NCBI GenBank assembly: GCA_903923465.1
Contig: CAIXXP010000253.1
Coordinates: forward strand, 1 to 42,830
Direction of reading: 5' to 3'
Length of the DNA: 42,830 nt
From: an uncultured Sphingomonadales bacterium
GTDB lineage: Bacteria; Pseudomonadota; Alphaproteobacteria; Sphingomonadales; Sphingomonadaceae
Part shown: positions 15,934 through 24,620 of the stretch, one piece after another
Layout of the letters: each line of letters starts with the position of its first letter
How positions within the stretch are numbered: position 1 is the stretch's first letter
The notes under the pieces: generated by a model
The model's input: only the letters and a program-made list of their open reading frames with translations
Database searches by the model: none
Told to the model about the DNA's origin: nothing
Translations under genes and position numbers: made by a program

Positions 15934-17385
15934 TCAGGCCTGCCGTTTATCCATGGGGAGCAGCGCCTCGATGCCGCCCATCCACGGGCGCAGCGCGGGG
16001 GGCACTTCCACACTGCCATCCGCGCGCTGCCAGTTTTCCAGCACGGCGACCAGCGTGCGGCCCACGGCCAGCCCAGAGCCATTGAGCGTATGCACTGGCC
16101 GCGTGCCCTTCTGCTGGCCATCCGGGCGATAGCTTGCCTTCATGCGGCGGGCCTGAAACGCGCCGCAGTTGGAGACCGAACTGATCTCGCGATAGGTGTT
16201 CTGCCCGGGCAGCCACACTTCCAGGTCGAAGGTCTTCTGCGCGGAAAAGCCCATGTCCCCGGCGCACAGCAGCATGCGGCGATAGGGCAGGCCGAGCGCT
16301 TCGAGAATATGTTCGGCGGCGGCGGTCATCCGCTCGTGCTCGGCCTCGCTGGCCTCGGGCGTGGTGATGGAGACCATCTCCACCTTGTCGAACTGGTGCT
16401 GGCGGATCAGCCCGCGCGTATCCTTGCCCGCCGCCCCCGCCTCACTGCGGAAGCAAGGGGTGAGGGCGGTGAAGCGCAGGGGCAGTTCGGCCTCGCTCAG
16501 AATGCTCTCGCGCACCAGGTTGGTGAGGGAGACCTCGGCCGTGGGGATGAGCCAGCGGCGTTCGACGCGGTTGGGAAGCTTATCGGCCATTGCCGCCGCG
16601 AGGCTCCGAAGAAATGCCTCTGACTCATTTGCGGCAGCGGGGTCAGCCCTGTAAGATTCGAATCGTTCCCTAATGAAATCGGTGCGATCGGCTGTCAGAT
16701 AAGTCGCGAACAAATCCTCGGCAAACTTCGGCAGTTGCGCGGTGCCAAACACCGCCTCGTCGCGCACCAGCAACGGCGGCGCGACTTCCTCGAAGCCGCC
16801 CAGTCCGGTCTGTTGGTCAAATGGCTGGGTGTGCGTATCCAGCATGAACTGGCCCAACGCCCGGTTCAGCCGCGCCACCTGCCCGCGCAGATACACAAAC
16901 CGCGCGCCCGACACCGCCTGCGCACTCTCGAAATCAAGTCCCAGCGGCGCGCCGATGTCGAAATGCTCGGCCGGCGCGAAGTCAAAGGCCGGAATGGCAC
17001 CCCAGCGCTTCTGCTCGACATTGCCAGCCTCGTCCTCACCCTCGGGCACATCCTCCGTGGGCAGGTTGGGAATGGCCGCCAGCGTCGCGTCCAGCGCGGC
17101 CTTGGCCTCGTCGGCCTTGGTGGCAAGCTGGGGCAGGGTCTGCTTGATGTCGGCGACCTGCTGCATCAGGCTGGCGGCCAGCGCCTCATCCTTCGCCGCC
17201 TTGGCCTGCCCGATCTTTTTCGAGGTCTCGTTCAGGCTCGCCTGCAGGGTCTGCGCCTCGTTGCTGAAGGCGCGCGCGGCGGCATCGGCGGCCAGGATAT
17301 CCGCGCTGCCCGCCGCCAGCCCACGCTTCGCCAGCCCAGCGTCGAAGGCTTCCGGGTTTTCGCGAATGAATTTGATGTCGTGCAT
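15934..17385 (-). CDS. serS: Seryl-tRNA synthetase with an unusual ~40-residue insertion
   Basis: 483 aa. The N-terminal '[20 protein letters not shown]' starts the tRNA-binding coiled coil (about 30-110). Class II motifs follow: '[17 protein letters not shown]', motif 2 '[20 protein letters not shown]', then '[15 protein letters not shown]', and motif 3 '[19 protein letters not shown]'. It charges tRNA-Ser. Between '[13 protein letters not shown]' and 'RRWLIPTAE' lies an extra ~40-residue helical segment (about 16,580-16,700) that most SerRS lack; its DNA is less GC-rich than the flanks. All catalytic motifs are intact. Confidence 0.96.
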   Translation of the reverse strand: MHDIKFIRENPEAFDAGLAKRGLAAGSADILAADAAARAFSNEAQTLQASLNETSKKIGQAKAAKDEALAASLMQQVADIKQTLPQLATKADEAKAALDATLAAIPNLPTEDVPEGEDEAGNVEQKRWGAIPAFDFAPAEHFDIGAPLGLDFESAQAVSGARFVYLRGQVARLNRALGQFMLDTHTQPFDQQTGLGGFEEVAPPLLVRDEAVFGTAQLPKFAEDLFATYLTADRTDFIRERFESYRADPAAANESEAFLRSLAAAMADKLPNRVERRWLIPTAEVSLTNLVRESILSEAELPLRFTALTPCFRSEAGAAGKDTRGLIRQHQFDKVEMVSITTPEASEAEHERMTAAAEHILEALGLPYRRMLLCAGDMGFSAQKTFDLEVWLPGQNTYREISSVSNCGAFQARRMKASYRPDGQQKGTRPVHTLNGSGLAVGRTLVAVLENWQRADGSVEVPPALRPWMGGIEALLPMDKRQA

Positions 17386-17493
17386 GGGGATGCGCGGTAT
17401 TGGCCCGGCCCCGCCCGGTCAAGCACAGGCTGCATCCGCAGTGGCGCAAATCCTGCCTATGGTGGGGTTTTTGGGGCCGGGTTTGGGGGCGGC

Positions 17494-18291
17494 TCAGGCG
17501 CCGGATATGCCGCCGTTGATCGAAACCATCTGCCCGGTAATGTGCGCGGCCAGCGGCCCGGCCAGAAAACTGATCAGATTGGCCAGATCATCGGGCCCCG
17601 GCAGACCCAGCGTGGCGCGCTTCTCGATCTTCTGGAACAGCTGCCGGGCAAAGCCCCCCTCCATCACATGCTCATAGTTGCGCGTATCGCGGATCAGCGA
17701 CGGGCACACGGCGTTGACCCGGATCTGATAGCGGCCCATCTCGCGCGCCAGCCCCCGCAGGAACATGCCCGAGCCGGCCAACGCCCCGCCATGCACCGCC
17801 TCGCCGGGGGTGGGCACCTTGGCCGCATCCGAAATGACGCCGATGATCGCCCCGCCGCCGCGTGCCTTCAGCATCGGCACGGCAAAGTGGCAGCAGTGCA
17901 CGAGGCTGAGGAAGATGCCGGTAATCGCCGCCGCCGACTTCTCCGGCATCATCGCCTCGAACAGATCGGGCAGCGCCCCCCCGGCGACGCCCGAGGTGCC
18001 GTAACCGCTGTGCACGAAGATATCGAGGCCACCGCCCAACTCGCCCACGCGCGCGAACAGACCGGCGATGTCCTCCAGCCGGTTCATGTCCGCGCGCAGG
18101 AAATGGAACGCCGTGCCGGGCACCTGCGCCGCCAGATCGGCCCGCACCCGCTCGCCGGCCCCGGCGTCGCGCCCGTTGAGGACGACGACGCTGGCCCCCT
18201 CCCGCGCGAAGGCCAGTGCCGTCGCGCGCCCCGTGCCCGAGGTGGAGCCGGTGACGAGGGCAACCTTTCCGGTCAGCGTCTGCGCGGGCAT
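17494..18291 (-). CDS. SDR family protein lacking the usual Tyr-Lys catalytic pair
   Basis: 265 aa from ATG at 18291. The Rossmann start 'KVALVTGSTSGTGRATALAF' has the TGxxxGxG cofactor motif, and the C-terminus 'HITGQMVSINGGISGA' is typical of SDRs. The NNAG position reads 'HSGYG'. Where YxxxK is expected, after 'GGAIIGVISDAAKVPTPGE', the sequence is 'AVHGGALAGSGMFL', so Tyr and Lys appear to be replaced by His and Leu. It may bind NAD(P) without classical dehydrogenase activity. It is divergent from the epoxide hydrolase gene, sharing a 110-nt gap. Confidence 0.8.
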   Translation of the reverse strand: MPAQTLTGKVALVTGSTSGTGRATALAFAREGASVVVLNGRDAGAGERVRADLAAQVPGTAFHFLRADMNRLEDIAGLFARVGELGGGLDIFVHSGYGTSGVAGGALPDLFEAMMPEKSAAAITGIFLSLVHCCHFAVPMLKARGGGAIIGVISDAAKVPTPGEAVHGGALAGSGMFLRGLAREMGRYQIRVNAVCPSLIRDTRNYEHVMEGGFARQLFQKIEKRATLGLPGPDDLANLISFLAGPLAAHITGQMVSINGGISGA

Positions 18292-18401
18292 GCGTTGGCT
18301 CCTGTGGCAATGGGCTGGCGGTTGCGCGAACGGCCCGCCTGTGGGATCGTTGCCGGCAACGGGCGCGCGGACAAGCAGCGCCCCCATGCCGGAGAGGGCC
18401 C

Positions 18402-19568
18402 ATGCGGATCACCCCATTTACCGTTTCCATCCCCCAGGCAAGGCTGGATGATTTGCAGGCGCGGCTGGCCAACACCCGCTGGCCGCCGGAATTCGCCGTG
18501 CCGGAATGGTCGCGCGGGGTTTCGGGGCGCTACATGCGCGAGTTGGTCACCTATTGGCGCGAAAGCTACGACTGGCGCGCGGCCGAGGCGCGGATCAACG
18601 CCTTCCCGCAGTTCATCGCCGAGGTGGATGGCGTGCCGATCCACTTCATCCATGTGCGGGGGAAAGGCCCCAATCCCACACCCCTGGTGCTCACCCATGG
18701 CTGGCCGTGGACCTTCATGGATTTCGCACATGTGATCGGCCCGCTGAGCGACCCCGCGGCGCATGGCGGCGACCCGGCGGACAGCTTCGACGTGATCGTG
18801 CCCTCGCTGCCCGGCTTCGTGTTCTCCGGCCAGTCGGCGGCGGGCGACATCGGCTATGGCGAGACGGCGCGCCTGTGGACGCGGCTGATGCGCGACGGGC
18901 TGGGTTACCAGCGCTTCGGCGCCCACGGTGGGGACGCCGGGGCCTTTGTCACCGCGCAACTCGGCCATGCCCATGCCGAGGCGATGACCGGGGTGCATCT
19001 GGCCTTTCCGATACTGCCGGGCGTAGCGCATGGCGCCTTCGATCCGGCGGAATTCGACACGCCCGAAGAACGCGCCATGTTCGACGCGCAGGATGGCGAG
19101 GGGCGGCACTACACCCATCTGATGGTGCATGTTCTGGAGCCGCAGACGCTGGCCTTTGCCATGCACGACAGCCCGGTGGGCCAGGCGGCGTGGATGCTGC
19201 ACCGCCGCCGCGCCTGGAGCGATTGCGCCGGCGATGTCGAAAGCCGCTTCAGCAAGGATGACCTCATCACCTCGTTTGCGCTCTATTGGCTGACCGAAAG
19301 CTTCGGCAGCGCGATCATGGCCTATGCCGCCTCGCGCTATCATCTGCCGATGCCGCTGGCGCACGATCGGCAGCCGGCGATCGAGGCGCCCACCGGGGTT
19401 GCCGTGTTCCCGCGCGAACTCGGCCATATCCCCCGGAGCCTTGCCGCGCGGCACAGCGACCTGCGCCAGTGGAGCGTGATGCCGCGCGGGGGCCACTTCG
19501 CCGCCGCCGAGGAGCCGGAACTGCTGGTGGAGGACTTGCGCGCCTTCTTCCGCCCCTTGCGCGCATAG
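18402..19568 (+). CDS. Epoxide hydrolase (EHN-domain alpha/beta hydrolase)
   Basis: 388 aa. An N-terminal EHN domain ('FTVSIPQARLDDLQARLANT' then 'RWPPE') is followed by an alpha/beta-hydrolase fold. The oxyanion motif HGWP is at about residue 100, the nucleophile Asp in 'FGAHGGDAGAFVTAQLG' at about 181, and the catalytic His in 'RGGHFAAAEEPELLVEDL' at about 365. Members of this family open epoxides to vicinal diols. Its position beside acyl-CoA catabolic genes suggests a role on an oxygenated lipid, but the substrate is unknown. Confidence 0.88.
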   Translation: MRITPFTVSIPQARLDDLQARLANTRWPPEFAVPEWSRGVSGRYMRELVTYWRESYDWRAAEARINAFPQFIAEVDGVPIHFIHVRGKGPNPTPLVLTHGWPWTFMDFAHVIGPLSDPAAHGGDPADSFDVIVPSLPGFVFSGQSAAGDIGYGETARLWTRLMRDGLGYQRFGAHGGDAGAFVTAQLGHAHAEAMTGVHLAFPILPGVAHGAFDPAEFDTPEERAMFDAQDGEGRHYTHLMVHVLEPQTLAFAMHDSPVGQAAWMLHRRRAWSDCAGDVESRFSKDDLITSFALYWLTESFGSAIMAYAASRYHLPMPLAHDRQPAIEAPTGVAVFPRELGHIPRSLAARHSDLRQWSVMPRGGHFAAAEEPELLVEDLRAFFRPLRA

Positions 19569-19599
19569 GGGCGGAAGGCGGCGCGCCCGCGCATTGCCC

Positions 19600-20754
19600 T
19601 CAGGCTGAAAGGGTCGGGGCGAGAAAATCCCAGTGCCCGTGCCGCTGATCCACGCCCGTGCCGAAGCGGCTGTGCAGGATCGACTGGGCGCTGTTGACCG
19701 TGTCGATCATGGCGACGTGCTCCGGCGGGGTGCCGGCGTCGATCAAAAACCGCTTCAGCCGGATCATGATCGCGCCCAGGCGGAACAGGTTCAGCATCAG
19801 CCAGAACTCGAAATTCCGCGCCTTGCGGCCCACCGCGCGTTCCCACAGTTGCACCGTTTCCACCGGCGCGGGCAGGCCCTCGAGACGGGGCTTGCCGACC
19901 CCCCCGCTCATTTCCTGCAGCAGCCACCAGGCCAGGTCATATTCCCCGCCGCACAGGCTGATCATGTCCCAGTCGAGCACGCCGACGCAGCTGGTACCCT
20001 GAAAGATCATGTTGGGAATGCGCGCGTCGCCCCAGCAGAAACCCTCGGGCGCGTCGGCCGGCATATTGGCCAGCAGCCACGCCCAGCACCGCTCCAGCAT
20101 CGGGTCGGCCTTGGTGTCCGAATCCAGATAGCCGCGCCAATAGGCCATCTGCTGCGCCAGCGTGCCGACGCCCAGCTCCTTCATGAAGGCGAATTTCTCC
20201 ACCGGCAGCCGGTGCAGCGCGGCCATGGTCTCTATCGCGCCCAGCACCAGTTCGCGGCGCTTGGCGGGCGGCATGTCCACCACCCAGCCTTCGTGATGAT
20301 AGGTGGGGTTATCGCCCGGTATCTTGCCGTCGATGCGCTCCATGACGAAGAACTGGCGGCCCAGCAGGCCTATGTCGTCCTCGAAGCCGAAAACGCGCGG
20401 GGTCGGCACCGAAGGCTCGTCCTCCAGCAGGCGATACATGGTGAACGACGAGCGGATATCCATGCCGGGAAACAGCGTCGTCGGCGATTGCAGCCGCACC
20501 ACCAGCCCATCCAGCCCCCGCAGGGCCGGCGCCGACGAAGTGACATCGAGCAGCAGCGTCTCGTTGTTCACCCCGGCGGCACCCGGTGAGGTGATGCCGG
20601 TGATGGCCAGATCCGGCGCGTCGAACCGCGCGGCCAGCCACGGGGTCAGCGTCTCGCGCAATGCATCGAGCGACAGCGACACCGTGCGGGCGGGGGGGGT
20701 GAACCTGGTTTCGGTGGCGGCCTCTGCCGGGCGCAATTTCCGCACGCCCCTCAC
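19600..20754 (-). CDS. APH-family phosphotransferase
   Basis: 384 aa. The kinase-like fold shows the catalytic loop 'GFCWGDARIPNMIF' (HGD replaced by WGD but Asp and Asn kept) and the metal-binding 'GVLDWDMISLCGGEYDLAWW'. This branch is related to the APH domains linked with acyl-CoA dehydrogenases rather than to true antibiotic kinases. It is the last gene of the ACAD-ACAD-Ltp-DUF35 operon and begins with a GTGA overlap of the upstream stop. A start inside the next 20 codons is also possible. Its substrate may be a hydroxyacyl-CoA (inference). Confidence 0.8.
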   Translation of the reverse strand: MRGVRKLRPAEAATETRFTPPARTVSLSLDALRETLTPWLAARFDAPDLAITGITSPGAAGVNNETLLLDVTSSAPALRGLDGLVVRLQSPTTLFPGMDIRSSFTMYRLLEDEPSVPTPRVFGFEDDIGLLGRQFFVMERIDGKIPGDNPTYHHEGWVVDMPPAKRRELVLGAIETMAALHRLPVEKFAFMKELGVGTLAQQMAYWRGYLDSDTKADPMLERCWAWLLANMPADAPEGFCWGDARIPNMIFQGTSCVGVLDWDMISLCGGEYDLAWWLLQEMSGGVGKPRLEGLPAPVETVQLWERAVGRKARNFEFWLMLNLFRLGAIMIRLKRFLIDAGTPPEHVAMIDTVNSAQSILHSRFGTGVDQRHGHWDFLAPTLSA

Positions 20755-21809
20755 TTCACCACCGGCGGATTGCGGAAATTGCGCTCCGACCGCTCGGTAA
20801 GGCCGATCGCACTCTCCTCGCCGCCGCTGCCGTCACGCCATGTCCAGCGGGCAAAGCCGGGGACGAAAAAGCCGCTCGGATTGTCAGGCCTGGTGCCCAT
20901 TGCCATGCCGCTATCCAGCATCGAGCTATAGCCCGAGGCGGTGACCACGCCGGTCAGGTGGTGCTCGCCGAGGTCCGAGGCCAGCACCAGTTTCAGCGTC
21001 TCGCCGGAATATTGCAGGTTCGGACCCAGCCGCGGGCATTCCAGCACGCTGGCGAATTCATACTGGCCGTCGATGAAGACGAAGGCGGTATCGAGGGTGA
21101 CGCGCCCCTCCGGGTTCCACATGCGCTGCATGCCAAAGCCCTTGCCGCTGGGGTAGAGCGTGGAGATCAGCGCGTGGCCGGCGAACTGGTCCATGTTCAC
21201 GCCCCGTTGCCCGCGCGAGTGATCGCGCACGCCCGAGCCAGAAAAAGGCCTGGTCTCGCCGCGCAGGGTGACGGTGCCGTTCACCGTGTAAAGCTGCTGA
21301 TAGTGATCCTTGGCCCACACCTGCTCGGCCATGGAACCGGCGCCATGCGGGCTCTCGGCCGAGGCATGGGCATCCCACACCGGCCCCCGCATCTCCAGTT
21401 CCAGATCGAAGCCGAGATATTCCGTCGCCCCTTCCTTGCCGAGGTCGGTGCGCATCTCCTCCGGCGTGGTGCTGTGCACGACCCCGTCGTAGGTGAGGCG
21501 CCAGCGCTTCCACGGCTCCAGGCATTGCGCGCGGAAATTGGGGCCGGCGGGGCGCTGCTCCACCGGCACGCGGGCATAGGATTTGCTCCACAGCGTGCCC
21601 TCGCCCTCGGGCAAATGCACAAACACGAGGTCTTCCCATATGCCGAAATCATCGGGGAAAGTCCCCAGATGCAGCCACATCGACATGCCAAGCGCCGGGT
21701 CGCTCAGCGCGAACATGAGGTTCTCGGCAAAGCGGTACTGGCCGGTCGGCTCGGCGAGCGTATATTCGCGCACGGGGTCATAGCCGAGGGAAAGGTCGGT
21801 CACCTTCAT
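20751..21809 (-). CDS. Uncharacterised protein of the catabolic operon
   Basis: 352 aa from ATG at 21809, preceded by aggagag. Beta-rich, with 'SMWLHLGTFPDDFGIWEDLV' and 'FSGSGVRDHSRGQRGVNMDQ' followed by 'FAGHALISTLYPSGK'. The repeated beta pattern and the 'GSGVRDHSRG' segment remind me of the hydroxyneurosporene-synthase/AttH lipocalin-like fold (DUF7064/7065-type), but I cannot prove it. No signal peptide. Genes of this look often sit beside ACAD/phosphotransferase clusters in sphingomonads (memory, not checked). Likely binds or modifies a hydrophobic intermediate. Confidence 0.6.
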   Translation of the reverse strand: MKVTDLSLGYDPVREYTLAEPTGQYRFAENLMFALSDPALGMSMWLHLGTFPDDFGIWEDLVFVHLPEGEGTLWSKSYARVPVEQRPAGPNFRAQCLEPWKRWRLTYDGVVHSTTPEEMRTDLGKEGATEYLGFDLELEMRGPVWDAHASAESPHGAGSMAEQVWAKDHYQQLYTVNGTVTLRGETRPFSGSGVRDHSRGQRGVNMDQFAGHALISTLYPSGKGFGMQRMWNPEGRVTLDTAFVFIDGQYEFASVLECPRLGPNLQYSGETLKLVLASDLGEHHLTGVVTASGYSSMLDSGMAMGTRPDNPSGFFVPGFARWTWRDGSGGEESAIGLTERSERNFRNPPVVK

Positions 21810-21877
21810 GGCATCATCTCTCCTGTGGCCCGCCGGCGCTCGCGGCTGGTCGGGCGTGGTAGGCGTCGGGCCGGGTG

Positions 21878-22300
21878 TCAGGTCGGGCCGGCGCGGAACA
21901 CGGGAACTTTCCACTCCCCGCCGGGGTGGTCAACAATTTCCGCCGTCACCCTCTGGCCGATGGCGACATCTTCATGGGCGATGCCGACGATGCGGCCCGG
22001 GATGTGCAGCTTCGGCGCCTCATCCGGCGAGACCAGCGCCACGGCATAGGGCAGCAGATCCTCAAAGCCGGGCGCGGCGGCGCGATGGTTGACGATGAAG
22101 CTGTAGATCGTGCCCTTGCCCGAAAGCGGCTGGAGCGCGAGCGTGCCGCCACAATGGCGACAGGCCCCCAGCATCGGGAATTGCCACTGGTGGCAGGCGG
22201 TGCAGCGCTGGATAGCGAAGGTGCCCTGTTTCAGGCTTTCCCAATAGGGCGCGCTGTCCAGCGAGGGTTCGGGCTGGGGCGGGTTGGGTTTCGTGCTCAT
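21878..22300 (-). CDS. Zn-ribbon OB-fold (DUF35) protein, partner of the adjacent thiolase-like gene
   Basis: 140 aa. A rubredoxin-like zinc ribbon 'IQRCTACHQWQFPMLGACRH' with the second pair completed by 'CRHCGG' gives CxxC...CxxC, followed by an OB-fold ('KGTIYSFIVNHRAA', 'LPYAVALVSPDEAPK'). DUF35 proteins bind acyl-CoA and form complexes with Ltp-type thiolases. The gene directly follows such a thiolase on the same strand (15-nt gap), the arrangement of the steroid retro-aldolase Ltp2-ChsH2 and relatives. Confidence 0.88.
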   Translation of the reverse strand: MSTKPNPPQPEPSLDSAPYWESLKQGTFAIQRCTACHQWQFPMLGACRHCGGTLALQPLSGKGTIYSFIVNHRAAAPGFEDLLPYAVALVSPDEAPKLHIPGRIVGIAHEDVAIGQRVTAEIVDHPGGEWKVPVFRAGPT

Positions 22301-22315
22301 CGTCTGTTCTCCCCC

Positions 22316-23452
22316 TCAGGCTCTGGCGTAGATCAGGCCGCCACCGAAAGGCCCGGTGCCGGCGGTGACGAGGGCGACTTTCGCATCGGGCACCTGCCGC
22401 GCGCCCGCCTGCTGCCGCAGCTGCATCACCGCCTCGAAATGGTGGTTCATGCCGTGGATATAGCCTTCGGAGAGCAGCCCACCATGCGGGTTGATCACGC
22501 ATTCGCCGCCATAGCTGGCCTTGCCGGAGCGGTAGTACTCGCCCGCACCGCCCTTCTCGCACAGGCCGTAATCCTCGATCACGCCGACGGTGGTGAAGGT
22601 GAAGCAATCGTAGATACAGGCAAAATCCATGTCGGCGGGCTTCAGCCCCGTGCGCGCCCACAGCGGCGGCGCGGAATGGGCGGAAAACAGATGCCCCATG
22701 TCCTCCCAGCTGTCGGGGTGGCGGCCCATGAAAGTCTCCTCGTCGAGCATCTGCACCGGAACCTGCTTCAGGTCGCGGGCGTGTTCGCGGGTGGTGACGA
22801 GGATGGCGCAGGCCCCGTCCGCCTCCAGCGCGCAATCGAACAGGCGGAACGGATCGTAAATCCAGCGCGAGGCGAGATATTGCTCCATCGTGATCGGCTC
22901 GCGCATGATCGCCGCCTCGTTGGGGCCGGCATGCTTGCGGGTGGTGATCGCCACCTGGCCGAGATCCTCATAGGTGGTGCCGTGCTCGTGCATATAGCGG
23001 CGGCACCACATGGCGAACCACTGGCCCGGCGCCATATAGCCATGCGGCGCGCCATACTGATCATCACCGCCCACGCGGATGTCGCCGGTGTAGGTGCCGA
23101 TGCGCTGGCCAGAGCGGCTGTTCAGCGAGCGAAACACCAGCACCGCCTTGCACCTGCCCGATTGCACCGCCATGCAGGCCATCGCCACCGCCTGCGTCAC
23201 GACATTGCCCCCCGCCATCAGATCCACCGGCAGGCGCAGGCCCGGCAGGCCCAGCGCATAGGCGACGTTCAGCGAATTGGCGCTGTCGCCCACGTTGAAT
23301 TCGATGATGCCGTCGACATCCGACAGCGCCATGCCGGCATCGGCGATGGCATTGCGGCAGGCCTCGGTTGCCAGATCGCCCGTGGTGCGGCCGGAATTGC
23401 GCGAATAGGGCGATCGGCCGATGCCGACCACCATCGGGTCATTTGCCGCCAT
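22316..23452 (-). CDS. Thiolase-like lipid-transfer protein (Ltp/SCP-x thiolase domain)
   Basis: 378 aa from ATG at 23452. 'VVGIGRSPYSRNSGRTTGDL' and 'ATEACRNAIADAGM' open the thiolase fold; 'VINPHGGLLSEGYIHGMNHH' near the C-terminus is the Ltp-type active-site loop (NPxGG). The nucleophilic-Cys position reads 'MAGGNVVTQAVAMACMAV', without the usual C-S/G, which fits retro-aldolase Ltps rather than true thiolases. With the next DUF35 gene it likely forms an aldolase cleaving a 3-hydroxyacyl (tertiary) CoA. The upstream ACAD gene ends 1 nt before it. Confidence 0.85.
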   Translation of the reverse strand: MAANDPMVVGIGRSPYSRNSGRTTGDLATEACRNAIADAGMALSDVDGIIEFNVGDSANSLNVAYALGLPGLRLPVDLMAGGNVVTQAVAMACMAVQSGRCKAVLVFRSLNSRSGQRIGTYTGDIRVGGDDQYGAPHGYMAPGQWFAMWCRRYMHEHGTTYEDLGQVAITTRKHAGPNEAAIMREPITMEQYLASRWIYDPFRLFDCALEADGACAILVTTREHARDLKQVPVQMLDEETFMGRHPDSWEDMGHLFSAHSAPPLWARTGLKPADMDFACIYDCFTFTTVGVIEDYGLCEKGGAGEYYRSGKASYGGECVINPHGGLLSEGYIHGMNHHFEAVMQLRQQAGARQVPDAKVALVTAGTGPFGGGLIYARA

Positions 23453-23453
23453 G

Positions 23454-24617
23454 TCAGAGGGCCTCCTGTGCCATTTGCCGCTGGCCTGCCGCCAGATGTT
23501 CCCCCCTGCGCTGTTCCAGCGCAAGTCTCTCAAGTGCCGCCCCCGGGCCGCCGTGCAGGTTGCGCAGCAGCACGAGGCGCTTGAAGATCATGCCGATCAC
23601 ATAGTCGTCGGTAAGGCCCATGCCGCCATGCAACTGCACCGCCTGCGCGCCGACGTAAAAGCCGGCCTTGGCGAAATGCACCTTGGCGGCGGCCAGCATC
23701 CTGTCGCGCTCGGCATGGGTTTGGTCGAGGCTGGCTTCGTCGAAGCTGTCCCCATCGAAGGTGGAGAGCAGGCGCAGCAGGATCGAGCGGGCCAGCTCGA
23801 TCTCCAGCACCATGTCGGCCATGCTGTGCTGCACGGCCTGAAACGTCGCCAGCTCGGTGCCGAACTGGCGGCGGGTGCGCACATAGTCGCGCGTCGTCCA
23901 CAGGGCCTTGTCCATGGCGCCCAGCGCCTCGGCATGCAGGCCCATTTGCAGCCACGCCAGCCCCTCGCGCCAGGCAGCCCCGCCATCGGCGGTGATCAGC
24001 GCCTCAAAGGGCAGTTCGAGCGCGGGGAAGGTGAGATCGGCGCCAAGGCTGTCGTCGGTGAGGCGCACATCGCGGCGGCCAAGGCCCGGCCAATCGGCGG
24101 GCACGAGGAACAGCCCGAGGCCAGCCGTGGTGCCCGCGCCAATCACATAATGCGTCGCTGCCGCGCCCCCCAGCACCAGCGAAGCCGCGCCCGACACGCG
24201 CCAGCCCGCGCCATGGCGCTCGGCCGTTGCGGCGTACGGGGCGGAAAGGTCGCCATGGGCGATGACGGGGCGGGCGTGGCCCTCCATCACGGCGGCGATC
24301 AAGGCGTCATCAGCGCCCGCGGCCAGCAGCGCGCGCGCGGCGGCCACCACCGGCACCAGCGGCTCCAGTACCATCGCGGCGCCCAGTTGCTCCACCAGCA
24401 GGGCGAAATCCACCGCGCCGGCACCCAGGCCGCCCCGCGCCTCGGGCACGGCCAGCGCCAGCCAGCCAAGGTCGGCCATTTGCGCCCAGCGCGCCGCGCC
24501 AAACGCCTCGCCCGTGGCCACGGCAGCACGCCGCGCCTCATAGGCATAGGTCTGCTCGACATAGCGGCGGGCGCTGTCGGCCAGCAGGGTCTGTTCTTCA
24601 GAGAGAGTGAAGTCCAT
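23454..24617 (-). CDS. Acyl-CoA dehydrogenase family protein (possible beta subunit)
   Basis: 387 aa. Starts 'MDFTLSEEQTLLADSARRYV' and contains 'LGWLALAVPEARGGLGAGAV', 'RTRRQFGTELATFQAVQHSM' and the conserved 'AVQLHGGMGLTDDYVIG'. It lies 3 nt after the neighbouring ACAD gene and probably forms a heteromer with it, as in steroid side-chain ACADs (ChsE-type), where one partner keeps the catalytic Glu and the other does not. I could not identify a catalytic Glu here with confidence. FAD-dependent alpha,beta-desaturation of an acyl-CoA is the expected reaction. Confidence 0.88.
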   Translation of the reverse strand: MDFTLSEEQTLLADSARRYVEQTYAYEARRAAVATGEAFGAARWAQMADLGWLALAVPEARGGLGAGAVDFALLVEQLGAAMVLEPLVPVVAAARALLAAGADDALIAAVMEGHARPVIAHGDLSAPYAATAERHGAGWRVSGAASLVLGGAAATHYVIGAGTTAGLGLFLVPADWPGLGRRDVRLTDDSLGADLTFPALELPFEALITADGGAAWREGLAWLQMGLHAEALGAMDKALWTTRDYVRTRRQFGTELATFQAVQHSMADMVLEIELARSILLRLLSTFDGDSFDEASLDQTHAERDRMLAAAKVHFAKAGFYVGAQAVQLHGGMGLTDDYVIGMIFKRLVLLRNLHGGPGAALERLALEQRRGEHLAAGQRQMAQEAL

Positions 24618-24620
24618 CGC

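Noticed and set aside
16735..18735. 666-codon open frame on the plus strand
   Set aside because: Antisense to serS and the SDR, and it runs into the epoxide hydrolase in another frame. No motifs.
19600..20754. Aminoglycoside resistance gene
   Set aside because: The APH fold is present, but the context (ACAD/Ltp operon) and motif style fit acyl-CoA-linked kinases rather than antibiotic resistance.
21875..23584. 569-codon open frame on the plus strand
   Set aside because: Antisense to the DUF35 and Ltp genes; Arg/Ala/His-rich without motifs.
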